DNA of 64,000 bases from Dromiciops gliroides (lineage: Eukaryota; Chordata; Mammalia; Microbiotheria; Microbiotheriidae): assembly GCF_019393635.1 (NCBI RefSeq), contig NC_057862.1, forward strand, positions 417,801,669 through 417,865,668. The letters are read 5' to 3'. Numbering within the stretch: position 1 is the first letter of the stretch; each line of letters starts with the position of its first letter. The translations under genes and the position numbers were made by a program. Below the pieces are notes generated by a model. The model was not told where the DNA came from and did not search any database. It saw nothing but the letters and a program-made list of their open reading frames with translations. Below, piece by piece: positions 10,655-23,179 of this stretch.

Positions 10655-11345
10655 AATAAATCAATCAACAAGTATTTATATAACACCTGCTGGGCACCAA
10701 TCACTGTGCTAGATGCTGGGGATGCAAACACAGAGAATGAGACCGTGCCTCCTTGCAGCGAGCTTATGCTCGCAGGAGACCAGGTACTGTAAAACACTTT
10801 GTGTGGGTATGTGTCATAAAGAAAAAAAATGACAAATACAAATGCATGCAGCCAATGCAAGGTCCCCAGTTGGGAGGGAGAGCGCTAGAATTGGAGCCTC
10901 GGGAAAGGCTTCTCGTAGCAGAGGGGGCTTGAATGTCATTCTTCAAGCAAAAGAGGATTCTATGAAGCCTTCGTTAGGACGGAGGGCATTCCCGTCATGG
11001 GAGACAGCGTTAAAGCTTGGAGAAAAGAGATAGAATGTTATATGGAGGAATAGAGAGAATGGCCAATTTGGCTAGATTACAAAGTACCGGAGGAGGAGAA
11101 TAATGTCCAATGAGGCTGGAGAGATGATGGGGGGCCAAGTGTGTGTTGTGCTTTAAAAGCCAAAGCCGGAATTTCTATTTTATCCCAGAGGCGACAGGAA
11201 GACCCTGGAGTTGATTGAGGAGGGATTCACATGGTCAGATCCAAGCTGAAGGAAGTTTACTTGTGTCTGGGCCGGAGAGACTTGAGATGGGAGAAATGAG
11301 TTAGGAAGTTAATTGCAATATTCTAAGTAAGAAGTGATGAACCAG
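10655..11345 (+). repeat. Ancient interspersed repeat (family B), long copy
   Basis: Runs from AATCAACAAGTATTTATATAACACC through CACTGTGCTAGATGCTGGGG to GAGTTGATTGAGGAGGG. Internal blocks such as AATGGCCAATTTGGCTAGA and TTCTATTTTATCCCAGAGGC align with 57540-57790. No functional frame. Confidence 0.65.
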
Positions 11346-11540
11346 GGCAGAATGAAACAAGAGGGGGAGAAATGAAATAAAAACTCTCAAGGCAAAGAGG
11401 CAGGAGAATAAGTAGCTTAGAAGAGGAAAGTGGCAAATCTTACCCAAGAAATAGACTGCCTAAAAGCTAGAATAGACCCCCCCCCCTAAAAATGACCTGA
11501 TGAGATTGTAAGAAAAAGCAAACAAAAGATTTTTTTTTGC

Positions 11541-12206
11541 CTTTTTTTTTTAAGTGAGGCAATTGGGTTAAGTGACTTGCCCAGGGTCACACAGCTGTCA
11601 TGGGTGCAGAGCACCCCAGAATTTCTCTGGGGCAACCCTTACCCTGGGGAGATAAGTTTGGGTGTGGCTTCGGCCTTTGTGTTCTGAAGAGGGATCTGTA
11701 GCCACCCCTCACCCAATTCCTTTAGTCACTACCAGTGGGGGATGGTCCTCCACTCCTCACCCAATTCCCCCAGCTACCACCAGTGGGGGATGGTCCTCTC
11801 TCACTAAAGGAACTTTTTCACCGGCAGATGGCCCACCCCCATCAGTCCCCTATAAAAAGTACCTTCCAGTCTCCTGTTCAAGGAGATTTGGTACCTCTGA
11901 GCCATTGTGCTTTTATGCAAATCTCCCCATGAAAAGTCCAAGGATTTCTTTCATGGTTTCCTTCCCCCCCACCCTTCCCTTCCCTTGCTCCTAAATAAAC
12001 TATCACCTTATTCTAACTACAGTTTTGTGTGCAAGAGGGTGTAATCTTTAAAGAGGGGAATTCCCCAAGAACCCCAACCCCAACCTGTACCCCATTTCCC
12101 ACCATATCACAGCTAGTAAGTGTTAAGTGTCTGAGACCAGATTTGACTCAGGTACTCCTGACTCCAGGGCCAGTGCTCTATCCACTGCACACCACCTAGC
12201 TGCCCC
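11541..12206 (-). mobile_element. Short-form SINE split by a solo LTR
   Basis: The 3' part is at 11541-11595 and the 5' part at 12110-12206, joined through ACACAGCTAGTAAG once the LTR is removed. AAAAGATTTTTTTT on both outer sides (from 11524 and from 12207) is the SINE target duplication. Confidence 0.85.
11596..12109 (+). mobile_element. Solo LTR, class I-like endogenous retrovirus
   Basis: Begins TGTCATGGG and ends CCATATCA, with CAGC on both sides (11592-11595, 12110-12113), a 4-bp target duplication. A TATA-like CTATAAAAAG near 11850 and AATAAAC near 11994 lie in LTR order. It is a solo LTR with no internal region. It is younger than the SINE it splits and related to the LTR at 15480-16713. 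Confidence 0.8.
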
Positions 12207-12261
12207 AAAAGATTTTTTTTAAAGAGAAAATGTACAATATCTCATACCCAATACAACTTCA

Positions 12262-12882
12262 TGTGGGATGGAATTTGGGTTAAATTAATAGTGAGTCGTC
12301 CCAAAAGAGTTACAAGACTCAGTGACTCAGTTTCCCCAAGTTTTATTGCAATACTGTGGATGACCACAGGGAGAGAACCAGAATATTGGAAAGGTATCTC
12401 TCAAATAAGGAAAGGAAAGACAGTTATATTTATAGTCTGGATAAACTGATTATCAGTCTCATTATAATATTTTCCGCCTCTGGGAGGTACAGGGGAGGGC
12501 TTATCCTAATTTGGAGTTCTTGGGGTCTTAAGCCAACCCCCCAAAGCGGGGTACCTTTTTCTTGTGAGGTGTATTTTGGGGGTTTAAGGTCATAAGGTGA
12601 ATCTGGAGACGAATTTTTGCCTTTTCTGCGCATGTCTCTTTCTGATTCCCATGGCTAATTTCAAAATATAATCATTTTTCATTAGAATTTCTATAGGTTG
12701 TCTTTCCTTTATTGTTATTTTTGATCTGATCCGTTCTGGTCTGTTATGGATGTTGATCACTATGCATTTGAGAACCTAACATAAGTTATCCAATAACTGG
12801 GATCTGACTCCCTTTTAGAGCTAATATCTGTATTAGAGCTTGGGTCTTAGGTTTTTCTATTAACCCCTTTTTGCTTCCTACA
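12262..12882 (-). mobile_element. Probable LTR relic
   Basis: On the minus strand a TATA-like CTATAAATATAAC is followed about 90 bp later by AATAAAAC, and the element ends at CCCACA (plus-strand TGTGGG at 12262). The far end is uncertain; a CCTACA at 12877-12882 is a candidate edge. No matching target duplication is visible. I treat it as an old retrovirus-type fossil. Confidence 0.4.
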
Positions 12883-14283
12883 TCAAACTGACCTAGATAT
12901 CAGATCACAGAGGATAATTCAAGAATTACTAGGTTTCCTGAAAACCATGATAGAAAAAAAAAGCCTGGATACTATATTTCAAGAAATCATAATGAAAATT
13001 GATCAGATAATACTGAAGCCAAAGGTCAAAGTAAAAACAGAAAGAATTCACTGACCACCTCCTGAAAGGAACCCTAAAAGGAAAAGTCCCAGGAATAGTG
13101 TAGCCAAAATCCACATCAGAGTAAAAGTACTACAAGTATTAGAAAGAATTTTAAGTACCAGAGAACTACAATCAGAATTAGACAAGAACCTGGCTGTTTC
13201 TCTTAAGAACTAGAGGAGATCTTGAAATACAATATTCCATAAGGCAAAAGGTTTATAGGCTTACAACCAATAATAACTTAACCTTGGAAATCTGAGTACA
13301 ATTCTACAAGGAAAAGAAAAATCGACTTTTATTGGGATAGAGGAATTTCAAGAATTGCTGATGAAAAGACCAGATTTGAGTAGGAACTTTGGAATATAAA
13401 TTATGAGTTCAGAGAAAGCCCAGAAGGTAAATTTATCTGAGCAATTATGATGGTGTCGTGCTAATATTCTAATAAGAGAGAAGAAACAAATTGTCCCTTG
13501 GAAACTTACCTTTTCAAATGGTATTGAGGTAGTGAAATAATACAGCAGTACAGGGGGTGGATTGGTCCTATTCTGAGGATTTGAAGAGTGGAAAGAGAAA
13601 GGGAAGGGTAAAATGAATACATTAGCATCAAAAGGTGAAAGGAGGGGATGGAACTTGCTATTTTCATGATTGGTGTACTTGAGAAGAATATGAAAAAAAT
13701 GAGGAATGGGTGGAGGGAGTGGGCATCAGATGATTCTTATTCATATCTGAAATGGATAAATGAGTGTTAAAAAAACACAGACACAGAATTTAGTATAGAA
13801 ATACATTAAACTCAACAGAGGGAAATAGAGAAGGGAAGAAGGTTAAGAGTGAGTAATACTGGAGAGGGAATAGTCACTAATAAAATACCCTCTTTCTGAT
13901 GTTGAAGAGGAGGTTAAAAGAAAGATGAAGCACAAAGAGCTAGATTCTAAGAGGGAGGGGATGCATTAGATTGCCTTTTAGATAATTGGAGAATGGCTGA
14001 ACAAACTGTGGTAGATGAACATAATGGAATATTATTGCTCCATAAAAAATGATGGAAAGAGAGGATTTTAGAGTATCCTGGGTAATATGAACTGACAGAA
14101 TGAAGTGAGTAGAGTCAGGAGAACAGTTTATACAAGGACAGCAAACATAAGAAAAACAACTTTGGAAGACTTAAGAACTCTAATCAATGCAATGACCAAT
14201 CATGTCTCCAAGGAACCTATAATAAAGCATGTTATTCACTTCCTGACCGAAAGATGATGGACAGAAGATGCAGAGACATATAC

Positions 14284-14775
14284 TGAGAACTACAAATTCA
14301 CTGAGAACTAAGTGATTCCCCACCCAGTCCCTCTACCCAGGCAGATGAATTGCCTGGGGCTGACTGTCTTTATCATTTCCAGACTCATTGCTGGACTTAT
14401 GGACCTTCCCCCAAGTAACTTATCCTCTCCCAACGTTCCCACCTTATTCCCTGAACTTTATGTTATTATGTAAAAAGGGTCCACCTACATTATAGTTTCT
14501 ATTCAGACTCAGTAACGCCTATATATAACTTAGGAGCAGTTCTATTATTTCTTTTGTTAAAGGTTTATTTACATTAAGTAGCTATATGTCACTCTGGAGC
14601 AATCTTTTGGTTCCCTTTTTGTTCTGTTACCCCATAAAAACCCTGTCCTCTGTTCCCATCTTTGGGTATTCCCAGCTTCTGAGCTTTGCAATACCACGAG
14701 CTATATAGTTCCTCTGCCCTGATTAAAGACCTTATTTCTCCTATATTGATTGTTTCCTTAATTTCCAGGTTAACA
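14284..14775 (+). mobile_element. Solo LTR inside the HAL1
   Basis: TGAGAACTAC..TTAACA bounded by ATAC on both sides (14280-14283, 14776-14779), a 4-bp duplication suggesting a class I-like integrase. CCCCATAAAAACC near 14631 and ATTAAAGAC near 14722 fit promoter and poly-A positions. Removing it restores a continuous L1 3' sequence (GAGACATATAC + TTTTAGATATGG). Confidence 0.75.
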
Positions 14776-14888
14776 ATACTTTTAGATATGGCCACGGTGT
14801 GGATACATTTTACTTGACTGGGTTTGTTACAATGGTTTTTCCCTCCTCTTTCTATCTCTCACTTTTTTTTTTAATTAAAAAAAATTTT

Positions 14889-15026
14889 TTGGTGGGGGCA
14901 ATGAGGGTTAAGTGACTTGCCCAGGGTCACACAGCTAATAAGTGTCAAGTGTCTGAGGCTGGATTTGAACTCAGGTCCTCCTGAATCCAGGGCCGGTGCT
15001 TTATCCACTGTGCCACTTAGCTGCCC
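14889..15026 (-). mobile_element. Short-form SINE
   Basis: GGTGGGGGCAATGAGGG to CACTTAGCTGCCC. CTATCTCT on both sides is a short target duplication. It lies in the HAL1 3' end. Confidence 0.85.
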
Positions 15027-15331
15027 TATCTCTTCCTTTTTAAATGGAAGTTGGGGAAAAGGGCAGGGAGTACAGAGAGGGAAGGTTAGTAATAATGATG
15101 ACAAAAGAAGACAGCTGAAAATATATTTTTTAAATGCACAGAAGAGAATATAAGAAAGTTCAGAAGGAAGCACAGTCAAGCAGGACAGTTTTGAAGTTGT
15201 GTGAAGAATTTGTTATATCTTTTTAAAAAAAAATAAAGTGGTAGGAAAGTAGGTTCACATAGAACCTGCTTTTAGTATTCTGCTGTGTGTGCAGAAATGA
15301 TCTTTATTTTTTATTTATTTATTTATTTTTT

Positions 15332-15467
15332 GGTGAGGCAATTGGGGTTGAGTGACTTGCCCAGGGTCACACAGCTAGGAAGTGTCAAGTGTCTGAGGCT
15401 GGATTTGAACTCAGGTCCTCCTGAATCCAGGGCCAGTGCTCTATCCAATGTGCCACCTAGCTGCCCC
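15332..15467 (-). mobile_element. Short-form SINE
   Basis: GGTGAGGCAATTGGGG to CACCTAGCTGCCCC, with a (TTTA)n tail complement on the left. GATCTTT flanks both ends. Confidence 0.88.
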
Positions 15468-15576
15468 GATCTTTGTTTTTGTTATGGGGAAATATAGGGA
15501 GGGGGTTGGGGTTGGGGTTTGGGATAGGGATAGGGGTTGGGGTCCTTAGGAATTCCTCTTTAAAGAATTACACCCT

Positions 15577-15738
15577 TGGGACAGCTAGGTGGCACAGTGG
15601 ATAGAGCACTGGCCCTGAAGTCAGGAGGACCTGAGTTCAAATCCAGCCTCAGACACTTGACACTTACTAGCTGTGTGACCCTGAGCAAGTCACTTAACCC
15701 CAATTGCCTCACCAAAAAAACCAAAAAAACCACAAAAC
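15577..15738 (+). mobile_element. Short-form SINE inside an LTR
   Basis: AAGAATTACACCCT at 15563-15576 and 15739-15752 is a 14-bp perfect target duplication. Tail (A)7CC(A)7CC.. Confidence 0.92.
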
Positions 15739-15824
15739 AAGAATTACACCCTCTTGCACACAAATCCAATAGAATAAGACAATAGTTTATTTAGGGGCTG
15801 GGGAAGGGAAACCAAGGGAGAAAT

Positions 15825-16296
15825 TGTGAGAAATGGGTAGTTGTCTCCTCTCAATGTGGATATAACAGTCAGTCATACTCCCCCTGACCTGTTTGTAGGA
15901 CAAAGGTCTCAGATCCCCTCCTCCTCCTCAGGTTAGCAAGGTCACATGGTTCAAGGAGCCCTGGTCTCAATAAGGTCTGCTCCAGAGTTGTGTCCATATA
16001 AGGAAGTATAGGGTCCACTCCTGAGTTATGCCCATATAAGGAAGAGGGGTGGGAATACTGTGTTCTAATTACCTAGTTTTTGCCCATAGATTGTAACCCC
16101 ACCACTGATGAAAAAGGGGAGGGTCCATTCGCGTTAGGGACTAGGGTATAAAACAGGGCCTTCGAGCCCCCTTTGGGGCACCCACTAGCTGCACACTAGG
16201 GTACCTCCTTCTCATGAGAAGAAAATAAAGAGCCTTTGTCACCTCGCTGCTGAGTTCCTGAGAATTATTGAGAAAAGGATGGATTTTTCCCTCACA
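15825..16296 (+). mobile_element. Solo LTR nested in another LTR
   Basis: Ends TGTGAG and CTCACA form a perfect 6-bp inverted repeat. GAAAT at 15820-15824 and 16297-16301 is a 5-bp target duplication. GGGTATAAAACAGGG at about 16143 and AATAAAGAGCC at about 16225 are clear promoter and poly-A elements. The 472-bp copy is well preserved and younger than its host LTR. The 5-bp duplication places it in a different group from its host. Confidence 0.85.
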
Positions 16297-16762
16297 GAAA
16301 TTCTTGGACTTCTCATAGGGAGAAGGCATGGCACAGCATAGCTCCTTGAGCAGGAGACAGGAAGATACTTTTATAGAGGACTGATGGGGGTGATCATCTG
16401 ACTGTGGAAAGTTCCCTTATGGAGGGAGGACCATCCCCCGAGGGTGGTGGCTGGGGGAATTGGGTGAGGGGTGGCTGCGGAACTCTCAAGCCATCTCTCT
16501 CCTCCTCTTTCCACGAAGGCAGCAGCCACATCCAGTCTTATCTCCCCAGGGGTGAGGAAGACTGGAATGAAGGGTGGGGATCCTGGAGCTAGCTCCGTCC
16601 TGATCCAGTGCCACTTATCTCTTTAGTCGTGTCTGTCCTTTGGTTTAGTTTCTCAAGGAGAAGGTTCTTTGATGTACCCCAGAAAACTTCTGGGGTGGCC
16701 TGGGCCCATAACATTTTGGTGTTTAAGTTTATTGGTCTTTTTTTGTTTGTTTGTTTGTTTTT

Positions 16763-16898
16763 GCAGGGCAATGAGGGTTAAGTGACTTGCTCAGGGTCAC
16801 ACAGCTGGTAAATGTCAAGTGTCTGAGGCTGCATTTGAACCCAAGTCCTCCTGAATCCAGGGCCTGTGCTTTATCCACTGTGCCATCTACCTGCCCCC
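16763..16898 (-). mobile_element. Short-form SINE
   Basis: GTGTTTAAGTTTA flanks it at 16719-16731 and 16899-16911 (13 bp, perfect). Tail complement is (TTTG)n. Confidence 0.92.
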
Positions 16899-16911
16899 GT
16901 GTTTAAGTTTA

Positions 16912-17760
16912 AAAGAAAAAAAAAAGCAGTGGAGGTGAAAATGACCCTGTAGAGAACCTTGGGTGAGAGATTCTTTCAAAGCAAATCATCCCCAAAGCAT
17001 TTGTAGATGAAACAGAAAGGACAACAAAAATTACTTGAAGCTATACAGTTTTAGCATTCTTGTGGTGACCTAGTCTTATAAAGAGGTGAGAGTGGAACCA
17101 CAGTGCTTAGGCTACCATCTCCTTACCTAGTGCCTTATGTGAAAATGGCGCTTAGGAAGAATAACCCAGATCTGACTAAATACATATGAGAGAAATCCAT
17201 GCAAGAGACTACAATTTTTCATTCATTCAGTGATCAATTTTTAAAATATTTCAGAGGGAAAGATTCCAATGGGATAAAAAAGAGCGCAGATGGTAAGTAT
17301 ACTACTCTCCACCCAGAGAGACAAAGAGAAAGAGAAACAGACAAAAACAGAGGCGGACACACAGACAGAGAAAACCAAGAAGATAATCAGCAATTATCTA
17401 TCATATGTCTTTTTTCTCAAATCTTTTTGAAAATACTCTAGGGACATACACCAAGGCTACCTTTATAAAAACATTTAGGATTTCACAGATGATTTTTACA
17501 ACAAATATCTTCTTGGCCATCTTCAAAAAAGTTTAGAGAATATCATATAAATCTGTCCCATCAAGATAGCTATAAAAAGAGACATTCACCAAAGGTGTTC
17601 CCTGCTTTCACAGAGGATATACTTACAAAATCCAAATATAAAAGGGATTCCTGATTATAAATGCTAAGGCTCTCCAGATGCCCCTATTCTCTGCTGATTG
17701 TATTGAGCCCTAGAATATCATAGGACCTTTTCAACAAGAAATGATTCTGTCACTTGTTTT
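16912..17760. other. Unassigned sequence with a weak micro-exon signal
   Basis: 17310-17375 is purine-rich (GAGAGACAAAGAGAAAG). AAATATTTCAG before 17255 and GTAAGTAT at 17293 bracket 38 nt. That is too little to call a gene. Confidence 0.25.
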
Positions 17761-17801
17761 TTTTTTTTAAATATTTATTTATTTATTCATTCATTTATTT
17801 T

Positions 17802-17938
17802 TAGTAAGGCAATTGGGGTTAAGTGACTTGCCCAGGGTCACACAGCTAGTAAGCATTAAGTGTTTGAGGCCAGATTTGAACTCAGGTACTGCTGACTCCA
17901 GGGCCGGTGCTCTATCCACTGCACCACCTAGCTGCCCC
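17802..17938 (-). mobile_element. Short-form SINE
   Basis: GTCACTTGT on both sides (17749-17757, 17943-17951). Tail complement TTTATTTATTCATTC. Confidence 0.9.
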
Positions 17939-18218
17939 CTCAGTCACTTGTAAGAGATCAGTGTAGCTACCCACAGTGAAAAAAAATTATTGCTCAGATA
18001 CCCCTAATTTGTAAGATGGGAATATTATTTATGCTGCCTATATTAAAGGTCTTTCATAAGGAAAGTGCTTTGTAGACTTTAAAATTCTATAGAAATATGA
18101 ATAAGAAATATCTAAGGAGGACTCAAAATCAATTCTCCTAGTTCCAAACCTAGTGCTCTTTCCTTGTTTTTGAACTTTTTTTTTTGGTGGGGCAATGAGG
18201 GTTAAGTGACTTGCCTAA

Positions 18219-19302
18219 CAGTTTTCTGATGAAGAATCCAAAGCTATCTATTCCCATATGAAAAAATGCTCTAAATCTCTAATGATTAGAGAGATGCAAA
18301 TTAAAACAACTCTGAGGTACCACCTGACACCTATCAGATTGGCTAAAATGACAAAAAAGGAAGATAATAAATGTTGGAGAGGCTGTGGGAAAATTGGAAC
18401 ACTAATGCATTGTTGGTGGAGCTGTGAACTGAACCAACCATTCTGGAGAGCAATTTGGAATTCTGCCCAAAGGGCGATAAAGCTGTGCATACCCTTTGAC
18501 CCAGCAATACCACTTTTGGGTCTTTTTCCCAAAGAGATCATGGAAGGGGGAAAGGGACCCACAGGTACAAAAATATTTATAGCTGCTCTTTACGTGGTAG
18601 CAAGGAATTGGAAGTTGAGGGGGTGCCCATCAATTGGGGAATGGCTGGACAAGTTGTGGTATAGGAATACAATGGAATACTATTGTGCTGTAAGAAATGA
18701 TGAGCAGGAGGAGTTCAGAGAAACCTGGAGGGTCCTGCGTGAGCTGATGATGAGGGAGATGAGCAGAACCAGAAGAACATTGCACACAGTATCATCAACA
18801 TTGAGTGTTGACCTACTGTGATGGACTATATTCTTCTCACCAATGCAATGGTACAGAAGAGTTCCAGGGAACTCATTATAGAAGAGGATTTCCAAATCCA
18901 AGAAAAAAAAAAAAGAACTGTGGAGTATAGATGCTGATTGAACCATACTATTTCTTTTGTTTTGGGTGCTATTGTTTTTTTTTTCTATTTTGAGGTTTTG
19001 CGTTACTGCTCTGATTTTTTCTCTTATAACAGGATTAATGTTATTATGTGTATATATATGTGTGTGTATATCTATATGTATATGTATATAGATATATAGA
19101 TATAACCTATATCAGATTACCTGCTGTCTAGGGGAGGGGGGAGGGAGGGGAGGGAGAAAAATCTGAAATTGTAAAACTTGTATAAACAAAAGTTGAGAAC
19201 TATCTTTACATGTAATGGAAAAAATAAAATACCTTATATGTAAAAAAAAACAAAAACAAAAAAAATCATGCAAAAAATTTTAAAAATAAAAAAATTAATG
19301 TT
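18219..19302 (+). mobile_element. 5'-truncated L1 with open ORF2 C-terminus
   Basis: 18258-18821 encodes 187 residues of the L1 ORF2 C-terminal region without a stop (TLRYHLTPIRLAKMTKK.., GTLMHCWWSCELNQPFWRAIWNSAQRA.., FIAALYVVARNWKLRGCPSIGEWLDKLWY, EYYCAVRNDEQEEFRETWRVLRE). A 3' UTR with a GGGGAGGGGGGAGGGAGGGG tract and AATAAAATACC precedes an A-rich tail. AAGTGACTTGCCTAA at 18204-18218 recurs at 20680-20694, giving a 15-bp target duplication. The copy is recent. It lacks the endonuclease and most of the reverse transcriptase, so it cannot move itself. Confidence 0.92.
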
Positions 19303-19319
19303 AAAAAAAAAGTGACTTG

Positions 19320-20671
<1,352 letters not shown>

Positions 20672-20769
20672 AAAAAAAAAAGTGACTTGCCTAAGGTCAC
20701 ACAGCTAGTAAGTGTCAAGTGTCTGAGGTCCTAGTGCTCTTTCCACTGTACCAGTTGCCTCCCCTGAGG

Positions 20770-21400
20770 TTGCTTCCAATATCTTATCTTTCAATAGTGT
20801 TGTAAAACTAAGATTCTAAATGACCAGAGAGATAGCACTGTCAAATCATCATAGTTGAATAAAAATGACTCCCCCATCAACTTTAAATCATCTCATTAAA
20901 AAAGTAAGCACAGTGCATCCAAATACCAGCCCTTTAATTTTCGGCACCAGTGGCAAGATAACACCACTGCAGCATTGGGTTAGAGATGAGTAGGAAGCTT
21001 CAGTCCTAAGGGCTCTGTGAACTGCATACCCAAGAGGGCTCTAATTCCACATGGAAGAGGCTTCATGAAGCTAGTGGGGGCAGCAGACATGCTGTGCTTT
21101 ATCAAAGGGAATGTCATCTGTCCCAGGACCAAAGCTCATTTATACCTGCTGCTGCTTTCCATTTTGGGTATCTGTAATGGGAGAACAAACAAGGCCTGGC
21201 TCAGAGCTATCAGCTGGTGGGTATTACTGTCATCAAGGGGGTCTTTTTCTGCCATTGATCCTGATCCAGAGGTCAAGAGGCTACAAATGGCACCAACAGA
21301 ACAGAGTTCCAATTGATCTGTCTGGATCAGCAGGACTTGGAGATATAAGACTGTCCCAGTCCCAAAGACTGACATGATTGAATCTGTTCTCCCTGGGAAG
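20770..21400. other. Unique sequence, no gene seen
   Basis: Non-repetitive. Several overlapping short frames on both strands, no splice pair that I can support. Confidence 0.35.
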
Positions 21401-21690
21401 ATGCAACTCGATGACAATTCCATTTTAACGTATGTTCGCAGCTCATCACATTGCATAATGAGAAGCCACTTTGATATGACAACTCTAATTTTAATAGACA
21501 TTCATCAAAAATCCTTAGCATTTCCCAATCTGCCGAGGCCCAATATTTAGAAGTAAATGTAACAATCTTTCCGTCATCATGAAAGGTGTTCATTTATCCC
21601 CCACTCACTGACTCTTATCTTTCAATTGACATATTTCTCACTCCATTATCCTTCACACAGCTGATAAAAATTGAGAGATGATTTGGCCTC
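21400..21690. other. Possible conserved non-coding element
   Basis: Non-repetitive and AT-rich, with dense factor-like motifs: CATTGCATAATGAG (POU-like), CTTTGATATG, TCTAATTTTAATAGAC, CAATTGACAT, CTGATAAAAATTG. No frame is plausible. Conservation must be tested. Confidence 0.3.
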
Positions 21691-21778
21691 AGCTTTCTCT
21701 GTCCCTTCCTAATCATGAGCTCTGTTATTTTCTGGAACAGAGTCGGAGTCTGGTTTCAAGAACTAGAGAAGCCAGAAA

Positions 21779-21797
21779 ATATATATATATATATATT
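21779..21797. repeat. (AT)n microsatellite
   Basis: About nine AT units. Confidence 0.9.
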
Positions 21798-21799
21798 TT

Positions 21800-22440
21800 T
21801 GATCAACTTTAAACTTGCACAGTCAATCCTCCATCTCAGGAAGAGAAGCTAAAAATACATCTGAGTTGGGAGGTGGCATTTTGGGGGTAAGTTTCTATTT
21901 GAACTGGAGTGATTCAGTGGTCATTAATCTGAAGACAGCGCTCATTAGGTTTAACAATTAGATGTGTAGGCAAATGATTGCTGTTGTGGGATTGTTAATA
22001 GTTCGTTTCCAAAGTCTCTCCCTTTTGGTGTTCTAAAGGCTAAACTGAGCTGACTGAATCCTGGTCAATGACTATTTTAGACTGAAAGACTTAGAGAGGC
22101 AAAGTGGTTGGATACACTCAATTACCATCACAAACTCTATCATAACTCATAATCTGCCCAAGATTAATCAGGCCTTGGGTAATTATTATGTCATGCCAGA
22201 TAGCTGAAAGAAGTTTAAAATAGCAATCAAAGAACTTCCTAGTTAATTCAAATCCATCTTAGCTTCCTCTAGGGGACAAAAGCTCCCTGGCTATAGAACT
22301 GACCATGCGTTAAAAAATATGATTGTGCGCATGCAAAATGGGAATTCCTGGCCTTGATAGTTCTCCATCCAGTCTCATAATAACACAATTGTCAAAAGTC
22401 CTGAATCAATGATCTTGGATTTCTAGTATATCACTTTTAA
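21800..22440. other. Unique AT-rich sequence
   Basis: 21890-22220 is repeat-free, with TTTAACAATTAGATG, GGATTGTTAATAG and GGTAATTATTATG. It has the texture of a regulatory block. No gene seen. Confidence 0.3.
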
Positions 22441-22579
22441 ATGGCTCCCTATTTTTTTTAATGGAATCAATTCTAAACTCATCTGCTAAGCCCTCAAGGC
22501 ACTCTATTATGGGGCCTCAGTTTTCTCACCTGTATGATGAAAGTTGTTGTACTAGATTTCTTCCTATTTTTCCACATGG

Positions 22580-22980
22580 CACTCCCTCTCCCCCCATCTC
22601 CTATCTTTTTTTTTTCCCCTTAAGTGAGGCAATTAGGGTTAAGTGACTTGCCCAGGGTCACACAGCTAGTAAGTGTTAAGCGTCTGAGGCTGGATTTGAA
22701 CTCAGGTACTGCTGACTCCAGGGCCGGTGCTCTATCCACTGTGCCACCTAGCTGCCCCCATCTCCTATCTTTTTTTGCTGGCTTTCCTCCATGACTGGTA
22801 TGTATCCCCCTCTCACCTACACTTCTCTGAATCCTTTACTCCCTTCAAAACTCTGCTCAGGTGACATGTTCTCCACAGTCTTTCCCGATCCTTCTATGCC
22901 CTCACCCCCCAAATTCACCTCCTGTCATCTATATTTTGTTTATATTCTTTTTGTATACACTTTGTCTCCCTAAGGGAGTG
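22580..22980 (+). repeat. L2 LINE fragment with a SINE in it
   Basis: TTTACTCCCTTCAAAACTCTGCTCAGGTGACATG..CACAGTCTTTCCCGATCC is the typical L2 3' region. Confidence 0.7.
22621..22757 (-). mobile_element. Short-form SINE
   Basis: CCATCTCCTATCTTTTT repeats from 22594 and from 22758, a 17-bp or longer target duplication. Confidence 0.92.
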
Positions 22981-23061
22981 GTGAGGCACCCTCAAACCCA
23001 TTATATTCATTGAGATAATGGATACAAGGCACTTTGGAAACCTTAAAGTGTTATCATGATT

Positions 23062-23062
23062 G

Positions 23063-23093
<31 letters not shown>

Positions 23094-23094
23094 C
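23062..23094. repeat. (GTR)n triplet microsatellite
   Basis: GGTGGTGGTAGTAGTAGTAG, about 11 units. Confidence 0.9.
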
Positions 23095-23179
23095 CATAAC
23101 CATCGTGGTGGTCGACATGGTAGCTGTCAGCTTTAATCCACCAGGCCTCCAGTCTGGTGATGATTTTATTCCTGAGCCT

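Larger units (their letters stand above)
12890..15240 (+). mobile_element. HAL1 (half-LINE-1), interrupted
   Basis: 12900-13430 is a decayed L1 ORF1 3' half: it aligns by eye with the marsupial ORF1 pattern (ITGLPENHD.., ERIHRSPPERDP.., ..LQPRITYPAKLS-like, FLMKRPEL). Only about 550 bp later, at 13975-14230, comes the L1 3'-end block (GAATGGCTGAACAAACTGTGG, AATGGAATATTATTGCTCC). Most of ORF2 is therefore absent, as in HAL1. The 3' end continues after an LTR at 14776-14870 and probably to the A-run near 15225. Frames carry many stops. Interrupted by an LTR at 14284 and a SINE at 14889. Confidence 0.65.
15480..16713 (-). mobile_element. Solo LTR (class I-like), host of two younger insertions
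   Basis: Outer ends TGTTATGGG and CCCATAACA are perfect inverted repeats. TTTT flanks on both sides (15476-15479, 16714-16717) is a 4-bp target duplication. It matches the complement of the LTR at 11596-12109 at both ends. It is split by a SINE (15577-15738) and by another LTR (15825-16296). Its AACCCC-like runs resemble telomere repeats but belong to the LTR. Confidence 0.8.

Noticed and set aside
15495-15545. GGGGTTGGGGTTTGGGATAGGG-type run resembling interstitial telomere repeats
   Set aside because: It is the complement of the AACCCCAACCCC segment found in the related LTR near 12070, so it is LTR sequence and not a telomere relic.
15285-15785. Recurring protein-like motif QLGLSDLPRVTQLVSVKCLR.. 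in many frames
   Set aside because: It is the translated short-form SINE, repeated wherever a SINE occurs on either strand.
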